From Micropterix aruncella (Eukaryota > Arthropoda > Insecta > Lepidoptera > Micropterigidae), in assembly GCA_944548615.1 (NCBI GenBank), contig OX155976.1, positions 8,541,476 through 8,605,475 of the forward strand: DNA of 64,000 nucleotides, read 5' to 3'. Shown here piece after piece: positions 59,401 to 63,834 of this stretch. Both the position numbers and the translations under genes were made by a program. Within the stretch, counting starts at the first letter, position 1. Every line of letters begins with the position of its first letter. The notes below the pieces were generated by a model. The model was given only the letters and a program-made list of their open reading frames with translations. It searched no databases and was not told the origin of the DNA.

Positions 59401-60022
59401 TCCACTTTTTCAAATTTCTCATATTTATTCATAATTATCTAATTGTTTTACAAATGAGATTTCAATATTTTATATACGAAGTTTTAATGCGATCATTGAA
59501 CAGTTATTCTCTTTATGATTGCTATAGCAGTTCCATAGTTATAGTACTTTTTGTCGAGCGCGGCGGCAATTCCAATAACTTGCCGCAGTCTGCCATGAAA
59601 TTATGCCGCTACTCGAAGGGTTAATATGATGAATGAATCTAATAATGAAAGAACTATGTACAACAATGTCTGCCACCAAATCAATGAGAAAACATAGCAA
59701 CACTAAAGCAGATAAAAACCCGTGAATCAAATATATTTTGTAAAATCATGAGCGGAAGTTAGAAAATACAAGAATCCTGCCATAATGGATTATTTTTCAT
59801 TTACATAAAAAGAGAGTGTATTTTTCCTATTATTTTCTTAGTATTAACATTGATTATATCATCTCAGTTGGAAATCTGGCTACACTGGGTGCAGATTACA
59901 ATGCAAAGTTACCTTCAGTGTATGACTATGGCGATGTGGTGGCTGCGGTGGAGGTTGATGCCTGGATCTTCCAGTGGTGAACGCTCGCGCACCGTAGCTC
60001 AATGGCTGCCAACTTCCCCCAT
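29488..60022 (-). CDS. RhoGAPp190: p190-type RhoGAP gene, C-terminal 14 exons (spliced, 5' incomplete)
   Basis: GTPase-activating protein for Rho-family GTPases, expected in the cytosol or at the cortex. In transcript order the exons are 60022-59913, 57881-57786, 56335-56225, 52517-52436, 50755-50581, 46592-46518, 42663-42593, 41644-41574, 39440-39261, 36496-36410, 32091-31956, 30846-30715, 30596-30458 and 29686-29488. All introns are GT-AG and the phases agree from end to end: 1664 nt, beginning with two bases of a split codon, give 553 residues plus a stop. The last four exons form a full RhoGAP domain with the arginine finger in GIYRVPGN, then [11 protein letters not shown], and a C-terminal helix containing [18 protein letters not shown] resembles the p190 version of this motif rather than the GPTL of most RhoGAPs. 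Upstream is a low-complexity Ser/His/Pro-rich linker. The p190 GTPase-like and FF domains would lie beyond 64000. RhoGAP is near certain; p190 is a motif-based inference. Confidence 0.85.
30098..30427. mobile_element. MITE copy 2, uninterrupted (about 330 bp)
   Basis: Ends ggctcgattgcgttttttcg and the complement of aagaaacgcaatcgggacc match MITE copy 1; inner text catgcgaacgagacag is also shared. It lies in the RhoGAP intron, about 30 bp from the splice donor at 30457. Confidence 0.7.
30458..30596 (-). CDS. RhoGAPp190: RhoGAP domain exon
   Basis: Acceptor ttttgaaag, donor gtcag followed by gtaagt. It encodes [20 protein letters not shown] and then IGHFVR, the helix before the conserved asparagine segment. 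A MITE ends about 30 bp from its donor. Confidence 0.93.
30715..30846 (-). CDS. RhoGAPp190: RhoGAP domain exon
   Basis: Acceptor tttttacag, donor gccg followed by gtaagt. It encodes [20 protein letters not shown], then [17 protein letters not shown]. This is the conserved NAVA-LK-FF segment that RhoGAP domains use for GTPase binding. Confidence 0.95.
31409..31563. repeat. perfect 57-bp inverted repeat in a RhoGAP intron
   Basis: Left arm 31409-31465 (starts cgagatttgtcttcagtttt) is exactly complementary to right arm 31507-31563. The 41-nt loop continues the pairing imperfectly (atttgcacc against ggtgtaaat). A transcript of either strand would form a long hairpin. Confidence 0.95.
31564..31955. 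other. intron sequence with a T-family MITE fragment
   Basis: 31768-31810 (aaaagttgtttcg, gattcacccacta) matches the right end of MITEs T1 and T2. Nothing else recognised. Confidence 0.45.
31956..32091 (-). CDS. RhoGAPp190: RhoGAP domain exon with arginine finger
   Basis: Acceptor ttccatag, donor gaag followed by gtaaca. It encodes [20 protein letters not shown] and then [20 protein letters not shown]. The arginine of GIYR is the catalytic arginine finger. It begins in phase 0 and ends with one base. Confidence 0.95.
32397..33363 (-). pseudogene. Jockey-type LINE 3' end with decayed reverse transcriptase
   Basis: From 33350 the minus strand encodes [20 protein letters not shown] (motif B) and [14 protein letters not shown] (motif C). 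After a frameshift near 33180 come [14 protein letters not shown] and FLGIAID, a stop, then [29 protein letters not shown] and the end at 32444. A (TAA)n tail follows on the minus strand (plus 32397-32420, (AAT)n). Related LINEs are at 39475-40045 and 48580-49890. 5'-truncated. Confidence 0.8.
33364..33500. repeat. foldback repeat F2
   Basis: gaagtttgtaacac and ggtgttacaaacttc are inverted partners, as are gttgcaaccgccattgtc and gacaacggcggttgca. It shares its right flank with foldback F1. It abuts the 5' end of the LINE at 32397-33363. Confidence 0.6.
33590..33880 (+). pseudogene. CR1/L2-like reverse transcriptase C-terminal relic
   Basis: Encodes [20 protein letters not shown], a frameshift, [20 protein letters not shown], then [14 protein letters not shown]. 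Similar to the LINE end at 51558-52168 ([11 protein letters not shown]). Cut off by RLE copy 3 near 33915. Confidence 0.65.
33915..36215 (+). mobile_element. RLE-family LINE, copy 3 (decayed, but longer 5' side)
   Basis: The 5' part, absent from copy 2, encodes [20 protein letters not shown] and [20 protein letters not shown], the start of the reverse transcriptase. Then [28 protein letters not shown] and [18 protein letters not shown] follow. Relative to copy 2 there are deletions after GSI (about 34270), around motif B (about 34755), and about 450 bp at 35200. Stops and frameshifts lie in the endonuclease region. The 3' end is ctccgtttgtattttatttt. Confidence 0.85.
36410..36496 (-). CDS. 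RhoGAPp190: RhoGAPp190 exon just before the RhoGAP domain
   Basis: Twenty-nine codons, phase 0 at both ends; acceptor tttttacag, donor cag followed by gtaaat. The peptide is Ser/Lys-rich ([17 protein letters not shown]). It leads into the RhoGAP domain. Confidence 0.85.
36760..38020 (-). mobile_element. Mos1-like mariner, nearly full length (1261 bp)
   Basis: Inverted ends ggtgtacaaatatgaaacc and complement, flanked by TA (36758-36759, 38021-38022). The minus-strand transposase of about 345 residues starts at 37850 ([27 protein letters not shown]). It shifts frame near 37525, continues [20 protein letters not shown] and IITGDEKW (first catalytic Asp), shifts again near 37125, and ends with DNASPH and [19 protein letters not shown] to YFED, stop at 36825. 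The three D,D34D aspartates survive; two frameshifts inactivate it. Mauritiana subfamily by sequence. It lies in a RhoGAP intron on the gene's strand. Confidence 0.93.
38055..38602 (-). mobile_element. I-like LINE 3' end, copy C
   Basis: The minus strand encodes [20 protein letters not shown], the knuckle [18 protein letters not shown] and DSLGWLE with stop at 38139. The tail is (TTAG)n-type on the plus strand (38055-38068). A perfect 13-bp duplication, aattattgttcta, is at 38042-38054 and 38603-38615. RNase H is lost by 5' truncation. Confidence 0.88.
38616..39260. other. intron sequence with short tandem repeats
   Basis: 39064-39140 repeats tatactgtgatcagcg-like units about four times. The segment cgtacccctctgc...cctcgcacc at about 38997 recurs at about 50995. 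No gene. Confidence 0.5.
39261..39440 (-). CDS. RhoGAPp190: RhoGAPp190 exon, Ser/Gly-rich
   Basis: Sixty codons, phase 0 at both ends; acceptor atcttcag, donor aag followed by gtttgt. The other two frames contain stops. The peptide includes [20 protein letters not shown] and ends in the basic run NKTDRRNHK. Confidence 0.83.
39475..40045 (-). pseudogene. Jockey-type LINE C-terminus
   Basis: Minus-strand ORF 40041-39562 encodes [32 protein letters not shown] and [20 protein letters not shown], the usual C-terminus of these reverse transcriptases. The tail repeats attttgattttg-like units on the minus strand. It is related to the LINE at 32397-33363. Severely 5'-truncated. Confidence 0.82.
40168..41215 (+). 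repeat. U1 repeat, copy d (two units in tandem)
   Basis: The first unit starts gagctgtcaactacaacggg (about 40172). A second starts near aacccgtcaccccaggaggt (about 40588) and runs to about 41215. Shared blocks with other copies: ccaacgccttacgcgaggca, cgcggaccgtgg, cagtcgattggctgacgc. It sits in a RhoGAP intron. No coding capacity recognised. Confidence 0.65.
41222..41573. other. intron sequence, no feature recognised
   Basis: The 88-codon frame at 41392 runs into the RhoGAP splice donor on the opposite strand and has no motif. Confidence 0.4.
41574..41644 (-). CDS. RhoGAPp190: RhoGAPp190 exon, Ser/Asp-rich
   Basis: Acceptor tttacag, donor att followed by gtgagt. The only frame compatible with the next exon reads [20 protein letters not shown], an acidic serine-rich linker. 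One base is carried over from the previous exon, and it ends in phase 0. Confidence 0.8.
41750..42010 (+). repeat. dispersed repeat, partner at the right edge
   Basis: Segments ggaacatcgtatcatagctg, gtcttggaatgaactttgac and cacgattaggttttaaggtc recur inverted at 63835-64000. Type unknown. Confidence 0.65.
42011..42592. other. intron sequence with a TTTA-rich microsatellite
   Basis: 42428-42466 is a (TTTA)n run. The rest shows no feature. Confidence 0.5.
42593..42663 (-). CDS. RhoGAPp190: RhoGAPp190 exon
   Basis: The acceptor is aatacag after a long T tract on the coding strand; the donor is cacag followed by gtatac. In the only frame that links both neighbours the peptide reads [21 protein letters not shown] second open frame exists here but is out of phase with the next exon. 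Confidence 0.68.
42818..43020 (-). mobile_element. RLE-family LINE 3' end, copy 4 (about 200 bp)
   Basis: The minus strand ends ggcagctccgtttgtattt. Only the last codons and the 3' UTR remain (atggcttcgaagggggagtg at its 5' end). A typical short product of incomplete reverse transcription. Confidence 0.85.
43021..43526. other. intron sequence, no feature recognised
   Basis: No ORF or repeat end seen. Confidence 0.4.
43531..43836. mobile_element. TTAA-flanked MITE related to repeat X
   Basis: TTAA at 43527-43530 and 43837-43840. The interior matches repeat X (aaagtactataactacgaaa, attgcattgaaatttcg, attatgaataaatatgag). A piece near the right end is duplicated (ttggtcgtatcatactcaac, twice). 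Confidence 0.65.
44085..44700 (-). mobile_element. RLE-family LINE 3' end, copy 5
   Basis: The minus strand encodes [40 protein letters not shown] and a longer, frame-altered end. 3' UTR close to the family but diverged (ggcatttgtattttattttt at the end). Confidence 0.8.
44822..46022 (-). pseudogene. CR1/L2-like LINE, reverse transcriptase in two frames
   Basis: The minus strand encodes [20 protein letters not shown] (motif A), [20 protein letters not shown] (motif B) and [12 protein letters not shown] (motif C). After a frameshift near 45485 come [38 protein letters not shown] and [21 protein letters not shown] (TAA)n tail is at plus 44822-44850. 5'-truncated at about 46022. Confidence 0.87.
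46036..46517. other. intron sequence, no feature recognised
   Basis: No supported feature. The 3' border is the RhoGAP exon at 46518. Confidence 0.4.
46518..46592 (-). CDS. RhoGAPp190: RhoGAPp190 exon (donor chosen by phase)
   Basis: The acceptor is ttcacag. Two donors are possible. The one used here, agcgg followed by gtatag, gives phase 2 and joins the next exon in an open frame. A better-looking one at 46482 (aac followed by gttagt) would need a different frame downstream. The peptide includes [20 protein letters not shown]. An RLE-family 3' stub lies 86 bp away in the upstream intron. Confidence 0.68.
46679..46727 (+). mobile_element. RLE-family LINE 3' stub, copy 6 (about 49 bp)
   Basis: Only the terminal gggcccgactccggtcggtg through ctccgtttgtatttatttat remains. 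It is tail-to-tail with copy 7, about 85 bp away. Confidence 0.8.
46815..47440 (-). mobile_element. RLE-family LINE 3' end, copy 7
   Basis: The minus strand encodes [20 protein letters not shown] and [20 protein letters not shown] with frame damage in the endonuclease core (ELTVPWE region), then the family 3' UTR. Confidence 0.82.
47565..50180 (+). mobile_element. Mos1-like mariner split by a LINE
   Basis: Inverted ends ggtgtacaaatatgaaacc and complement, with TA at 47563-47564 and 50181-50182. The transposase starts in [20 protein letters not shown] and [12 protein letters not shown]. It shifts frame near 47960 to [20 protein letters not shown], contains TGDEKW, then a stop at 48232. [11 protein letters not shown] (second Asp) precedes the insertion. 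After it comes [10 protein letters not shown] (third Asp), with two more stops before YFED. Same subfamily as 36760-38020 and in the opposite orientation. A LINE occupies 48580-49890. Confidence 0.92.
48580..49890 (-). mobile_element. Jockey-type LINE nested in mariner
   Basis: Minus-strand ORF 49891-49127 encodes [20 protein letters not shown] (motif B), [12 protein letters not shown] (motif C), [23 protein letters not shown] and [14 protein letters not shown]. Beyond a frameshift the C-terminus continues ([14 protein letters not shown]) to about 48900. The tail is a ttgaaa-type repeat at 48580-48610. A 4-bp cgta at 48576-48579 and 49891-49894 is the target duplication. 5'-truncated before motif A. 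Confidence 0.9.
50181..50580. other. intron sequence with a tiny RLE-like scrap
   Basis: cactcccccttcgaagcc at about 50307-50324 matches the end of the RLE coding region. Nothing else recognised. Confidence 0.4.
50581..50755 (-). CDS. RhoGAPp190: RhoGAPp190 exon, proline-rich
   Basis: Acceptor gattgcag, donor aaaag followed by gtacat. The peptide has an acidic/serine start ([15 protein letters not shown]) and a polyproline stretch ([16 protein letters not shown]) that could bind SH3 or WW domains (inference). Two leftover bases at the end are completed by the next exon. Confidence 0.82.
50756..51557. other. intron sequence, no gene recognised
   Basis: A 131-codon minus-strand frame (51251-50856) has no recognisable motif. 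51463-51536 is an inverted match of 28976-29042. Confidence 0.4.
51558..52168 (+). pseudogene. CR1/L2-like LINE 3' end with (TTCTA)n tail
   Basis: Encodes [20 protein letters not shown], then [20 protein letters not shown] and [15 protein letters not shown] with a stop at 51875, the typical C-terminus of this group. The 3' UTR ends in a ttcta repeat at about 52142-52168. Confidence 0.8.
52436..52517 (-). CDS. RhoGAPp190: RhoGAPp190 exon
   Basis: I chose the acceptor attcatag at 52518-52520 because it keeps the frame open from the previous exon. A closer AG at 52504-52505 would not. The peptide begins [20 protein letters not shown]. The donor is ccct followed by gtgagt; the exon ends with one base of a Ser codon completed by the next exon. 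Confidence 0.78.
52832..53640 (-). pseudogene. hAT transposase C-terminal relic with one terminus
   Basis: Minus-strand ORF 53470-53087 encodes [40 protein letters not shown] and MSVHRDI, the hAT dimerisation domain. The plus-strand sequence cacgggcgtagctatagc at 52832, followed by a G run, resembles a hAT terminus (the element's 3' end). The other end is not visible and may be beyond the RLE insertion at 53665. Confidence 0.78.
53665..53964 (-). mobile_element. RLE-family LINE 3' end, copy 8
   Basis: Family 3' UTR and the last codons (KSLFHLFK... on the minus strand). It joins directly to a Jockey fragment at 53965. Confidence 0.82.
53965..54480 (-). pseudogene. Jockey-type LINE fragment: end of ORF1 and start of apurinic endonuclease
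   Basis: The minus strand gives [14 protein letters not shown] and [17 protein letters not shown] (coiled ORF1 end). Then, with frame breaks, comes the endonuclease start around WNINGL-like text, and [20 protein letters not shown] and [17 protein letters not shown]. The rest of ORF2 is replaced by RLE copy 8. Confidence 0.75.
54513..54575 (-). repeat. U1 repeat, copy f (5' end only)
   Basis: The minus strand reads tagggcggtgtcgactacat and cgggcgaaccgtcaccccag, the first 60 bp of U1. Useful because it shares the same 5' start as the complete copy at 60476. Confidence 0.65.
54576..54996. other. intron sequence, no feature recognised
   Basis: No ORF or repeat ends seen. Confidence 0.4.
54999..56194 (-). 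mobile_element. mariner of a third type, decayed (1196 bp)
   Basis: Inverted ends cgagggtcgctacttaa and the complement of ttaagtagcaaccctcg, flanked by TA (54997-54998, 56195-56196). The minus-strand relic has [60 protein letters not shown] and [11 protein letters not shown]. Many stops. The place where HHDNA should stand reads as if bases are lost (ccaccatgctctcacac), removing the second catalytic Asp. Possibly rosa-like; subfamily uncertain. Confidence 0.88.
56225..56335 (-). CDS. RhoGAPp190: RhoGAPp190 exon, His/Gly-rich
   Basis: Thirty-seven codons, phase 0 at both ends; acceptor tttgtag, donor caa followed by gtaaac. The peptide is rich in His, Gly and Ser ([11 protein letters not shown], then [17 protein letters not shown]). 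It is low-complexity linker sequence, supported by splice signals and frame. Confidence 0.8.
56336..56922. other. intron sequence, no feature recognised
   Basis: Short frames only. Confidence 0.4.
56923..57508 (-). mobile_element. non-autonomous Helitron with helicase remnant
   Basis: On the minus strand it begins TCTTCTATATATATAAAAC at 57508 and ends CTAG at 56923, with a hairpin (ggcg...cgcc) just before the end, inserted between A and T. The minus strand at about 57307-57233 encodes [20 protein letters not shown], the last helicase motif of Helitron Rep-Hel proteins. The internal text cagccgttctcgagttataa is common to insect Helitrons. Only 586 bp, so it moved with enzymes from elsewhere. 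Confidence 0.85.
57509..57785. other. intron sequence, no feature recognised
   Basis: Between the Helitron and the RhoGAP exon; nothing supported. Confidence 0.4.
57786..57881 (-). CDS. RhoGAPp190: RhoGAPp190 exon
   Basis: Thirty-two codons, phase 0 at both ends. The acceptor ttacag follows an ATT-repeat tract and the donor is aag followed by gtttgc. The peptide starts [17 protein letters not shown] and ends in basic residues. It joins in frame to the exons on both sides. Confidence 0.82.
57936..59620 (+). mobile_element. piggyBac-type MITE X, carrying a Harbinger
   Basis: Inverted ends cccttcggcta and the complement of tactcgaaggg, with TTAA at 57932-57935 and 59621-59624. About 660 bp without the nested element at 58233-59255. 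The same repeat is found at 16490-19585 and, shorter, at 43531-43836. No ORF of its own. Confidence 0.82.
58233..59255 (+). mobile_element. PIF/Harbinger-type element with decayed transposase
   Basis: Inverted ends cagccgtattcagagtcgac and the complement of cgactgtgaatacggctg, with a 3-bp TAA duplication (58230-58232, 59256-59258). The interior plus strand retains [28 protein letters not shown] and, frameshifted, [13 protein letters not shown]. The last resembles the usual QVLVALRFFATG segment of Harbinger transposases. A 104-codon frame on the other strand is its shadow. Confidence 0.75.
59621..59912. other. intron sequence, no feature recognised
   Basis: No supported feature. Confidence 0.4.
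59913..60022 (-). CDS. RhoGAPp190: RhoGAPp190 exon (first in window)
   Basis: The acceptor is tgtttag before atgggg and the donor is aag followed by gtaact. The reading begins with two bases of a split codon and ends in phase 0. The peptide includes [17 protein letters not shown], then a Pro/His-rich tail. No earlier exon is recognisable between 60023 and 64000. Confidence 0.8.
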
Positions 60023-60208
60023 CTAAACACAAAATAAAAATCAGTCACCTATACAAACCCACTGAACAATATACCAACGATCTGTCAAACATAGCAAAAA
60101 AGGCATGCATGCTATTGATATCAATATAGAAAAAGAAAAAAGGGATAAGAAAAGAAACACGAGAAAATCAATGCTAAAGAGTGGAACAGATTTCTGTTTG
60201 ATTTAAAT

Positions 60209-61656
60209 TAGTGATGCCACGAATATTCGGTAATATTCGGTATTCGGCCTATTCGGCCACTTTTTTAATATTCGGTATTTGGCCGAATACTACATATATT
60301 CAGTTGAATACCGAATACCATGAAAAAAACACACTCAGAAATGTATCTATTTTAATCACAAATTATATTATTTGCATTACGTAAAATATATTAGTGGAAG
60401 GATATGATGAATGAATGAAAAGATTTTTTTCAGCATTTGTTGGTTGTAAAAATAGCCTCTCACTATAAACACTACTAGGGTTGTCGACTACAGCGGGCGA
60501 GCCCGTCACCTCAGGAAGTCTTAACGATTTGTCGTTCTATCTCCCTGGAGTGAGCTCAGAAGACTTGGACAAAACAGTCCACCGTCTAGCTCCGCCACAA
60601 ACCCGTAAGAGGCCAACGCCTTAACCGCGAGATAGCCAGGAGTGTTGAGACCAGATTACACCAGTCTCTCGATTGGTTACGAGTTCGAGGTCGCTTGCGT
60701 GGTCCTCTCACTTACGAAGCGGTGTATACCGAATCTATTGCGGACCACTGCATCCTTTGCCCGGCTGTTCACCCAGGATTGGGTAGCCGATGGTCGTTTC
60801 AAGAGCAGTCGCCGTAAGGTTCGCGACCACCCCCGCTCTATAGGAAACAGTACAGCTTCCAGACTCCCCCGACTGTTAGTCAGAGTGCGCAATCGATTGG
60901 CTTAAGCCGCACGGTGAGCAGACCGTCCAGTAGCGCCAGAAGGTTGATTCCCAGGGGAAACTGACCATAGAGCCAGAGTCCTACCCAGGCTCGCACTTCA
61001 TGAGTGGAGGCCATCGGATAGGTAGTGACCCGTGAGTGTCACCAACCCTGAACAGAATTGGTCTTCGTCGCCAACTCAGCAACGGCCTATTAACTCCTAC
61101 TATAAACACTACGCCAGGAGATGATAGATAACTCGTTGCGTATTTTGCCAGTCTCGGATATTGATTTGCGATTGCTTATCACCATTTGTAAGGGTCTGCC
61201 GTCCGATCTAGGCGAACAGTTTTCAAATAAAAAACAATCTCATGTGCAGTAGAACTTTTCTCCACACCGTCATCATTTTGCATATCTGTAGCGACTTCCT
61301 ACGGATACTATGCAAAATGTATTTCAATGTAGCGTATTGCAATCGGTTTACCATTTTCATTGGTTTTTCTATTCTTACGAAGTGGAGAAGTGGACTCATC
61401 ACAATGCATTTTTCAGAGCTTCTAAAAGATTTTTTGTCTTGCTCTTTCCATTTGAACCAATCCCAAGAAATTAGTTTTGAACCGCGGGTCAAGAAAAGTG
61501 GCCACCTATAAGACAGGTCAAAACCTGTCACGCTCAATTATGCATGCCACGCACACATCCCACGCCGAACATTCGGCACCTGAATATTCGACGCTTCGGC
61601 AGATAGCGTGGCCGAATATTCAGTATTCGGCCGAATCACTATTCGTGGCATCACTA
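60209..61656 (-). pseudogene. hAT-type element with decayed transposase, split by U1
   Basis: Inverted ends tagtgatgccacgaatattc and the complement of attcgtggcatcacta; inner text repeats attcggtattcggcc. The minus strand encodes ATFLDPRFKTNFLGLVQMER and AIANQYPRLAKYATSYLSSP. After the U1 insertion it gives SVYSERLFLQPTNAEKNLFI, the hAT dimerisation core. Several frameshifts and stops. I find no 8-bp duplication at the ends. Confidence 0.78.
60476..61098 (+). repeat. U1 repeat, complete copy e with 14-bp target duplication
   Basis: 623 bp, from tagggttgtcgactacagcg to gcaacggcctattaactcct. It is flanked by a perfect 14-bp duplication, actataaacactac, at 60462-60475 and 61099-61112. The host hAT coding sequence continues across it, which fixes both ends. 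No inverted ends, no A-rich or microsatellite tail, no long ORF, no clear tRNA-type A and B boxes. The long duplication points to target-primed reverse transcription or a similar staggered cut. Confidence 0.85.
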
Positions 61657-62272
61657 ATGATAAAAACCAAAGAGTTTCATTGCAATAGATCAGACTTGAA
61701 GATGTGGTGAAGTTTGTCGAACGCTGCCAACCAGCCGTATTCTCCTGTCGGCTTCTTTATTCTTACTATTGATTATATAGCGTATCAGATTGCTCTATGC
61801 AGTACTACGATTCGGCAGCTAGGATTTTGCCATAAAACATTAAACAGATGTGCAGAAACAGATGTGCAGAAACAGATGTGCCATCTATACATAGTTCTAT
61901 AAATTTATTAATATTGTCTTATATCCAACATGGCAGCGTTGGTGGTATAACAGTATAGCGGCTCACTTTAGATAGCTCTCTAAACAAGCCTATATAGTAT
62001 CCCATTTCAAAATTAAATAATAATACAATAAAAAAAACGAATTTTTAGAAGTCCAACTATTATAGATGGCAATTTATTTGTCCATCTATAATAACATTGA
62101 TAATGATGAATGTTTTTTTATAAAGAACTGATCGTAGGTATATAAAAACCCAATGTTTTAAATAATAACAATAATAACATACAATAATTACTGCTTTTTC
62201 AAATAGGCTATTTATATTTACATCACAGAAATAATACGGAGAGATAGAATGCCATCTATAGGCCTATCTTAA
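61657..62272. other. no gene; short repeats
   Basis: 61848-61880 repeats aacagatgtgcag three times. 61775-61800 (attgattatatagcgtatca) resembles 32121-32150 and 40130-40160, a short dispersed repeat. Confidence 0.45.
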
Positions 62273-62655
62273 CCCGTTGAGTATATTTGATGGCTGATAC
62301 TCGTCATGCACATGTTTTGGCGTAGCAACAGTTGACGAGTCTATGTGTCTTACGGATACTACATCCTTGTTTTTATTATAATGTGAATTGATATTATCAC
62401 AGATTATCATTTGAACAAAGTCTGGCTACTTTTAGAAATCGCCGAATACGTCTAGCGGGATCTAGAAATTAGACAAAAATACAAACTCATTGCTCTCATT
62501 TTCCCTGCCTTTATTTTTTTTACATGATAATTGATCCTGTAATTTCACGAGAAAAGCACATCTGGCTGATGTTTATAATAACTAAACCCTCGCCAGATTC
62601 TCCTGAAGTTTACTGCAGTGAGATGTGCTTAATCGCTTCGACTTCTGTCTTTATT

Positions 62656-63325
62656 AACCGACTTCAAAAAAAGCAGGAGGTTATCAATTTGGTTGTATCT
62701 TTTTTTTAATGTTTGTTACCTCAGAACTCTGCGATTTATGAACCGATTTGAAAAAAACATTTTTTATATGAAAGAATATACTTGCATATTGGTCCCATTT
62801 TTATCAAAATCCCGATCTGATGATGGGATCCATGGCGAATTGAGGGAACTGCTCAAATATTACCATATGAAGTTGAAATGTATATGTTGATTCAATTCCG
62901 ATGACAATGTATTTATTTTTATGGTAAGCTGACCTGATTCTACACCCTGGGTTGGCTCTCGACGAGGGAATTCCTCAACGGTCAACAGCACAGACACGAA
63001 ATTTTGTATACTCATTCAGTTATGATAGCCCATTCTAAGTTTCACCATGACATGGCTGCTGCACCTAAGGTTGGCTCCCGACAAGGGGACTCCTTAACAG
63101 TCACAGAACAAATACAAAATTTTGTATGTCCATTCAATTACAGCAGCCCGTTCTAAGTTTCACCAAGACAGGACTGCGGCACTTAGGGTTGGCTTCCAAC
63201 GAGAAAACTCCTAAACGGTCAACAGCACAAGCACAACATTTTGTATACGCATTCAATTATGATAGCCCGCTCTAAGTATCACCATGACATGGCTGCTGCA
63301 CTTATAAAACATTTTGGAGTCGGTT
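62656..63325. mobile_element. short-TIR repeat with internal minisatellite
   Basis: Ends aaccgacttcaaaaaaa and the complement of ttttggagtcggtt. The text gaggttatcaatttggttgt and gttacctcagaactc is familiar from a widespread, mainly lepidopteran repeat family. Superfamily unknown. It may lie within a larger TTAA-flanked element (62269-63383), whose ends match only partly. Confidence 0.6.
62949..63303. repeat. three tandem units of about 118 bp
   Basis: Units start at about 62949, 63068 and 63186 (gggttggctctcgacgag, aggttggctcccgacaag, gggttggcttccaacgag). Each ends near catgacatggctgctgcac (second unit diverged). Confidence 0.9.
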
Positions 63326-63406
63326 TTTTTTTGTTAAAATTTTGTGTATTATTCATTTAAATAAATCGGTACCCAAAGGGTTAACATTAAAGTGTGTAAT
63401 TATTAA

Positions 63407-63733
63407 CCCCTCGCGGCCCGCGGTTTGAATTTTAATGTGTCCCTTACGGCCCGTAAGAAATTCGCGAGTCTCAAAAAAAAGATGGCGTTTCAGAAAAAAA
63501 ACGATTACTCCGAAACTGTCACACCGATCGTCTAAAAAAAGACCTGTTTTATGTTCCTATTGAAATTTGCTATTAGATATTTGTAACGTCGTTATGTAAA
63601 GCAATATTCATAATTATTAGTCGATTAAATAATCCATAATTAGCGGTCGGCCTCGCCTGGCCATTTCGGGCCGTCTGGGGTTCGACGGTAAATATCAATT
63701 CTGGACGTTTCGGGCCGTCTGGTACGCGAGGGG
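63407..63733. mobile_element. TTAA-flanked (piggyBac-type) MITE
   Basis: 327 bp. Inverted ends cccctcgcgg and the complement of acgcgagggg, with TTAA at 63403-63406 and 63734-63737. The interior has gggccgtctgg twice near the right end and no ORF. Confidence 0.78.
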
Positions 63734-63834
63734 TTAAGTATTGAACCTTTATACCAAATAAAAAAATGACATCTTTATGTAAATAATATAATAAATTAAT
63801 AGTTTTTTAAAAAAACACTAAAAACAAGCTTTTG

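Noticed and set aside
62942..63305. Tandem 118-bp units as a CRISPR-like array
   Set aside because: The whole unit is conserved with no unique spacers; it is a minisatellite.
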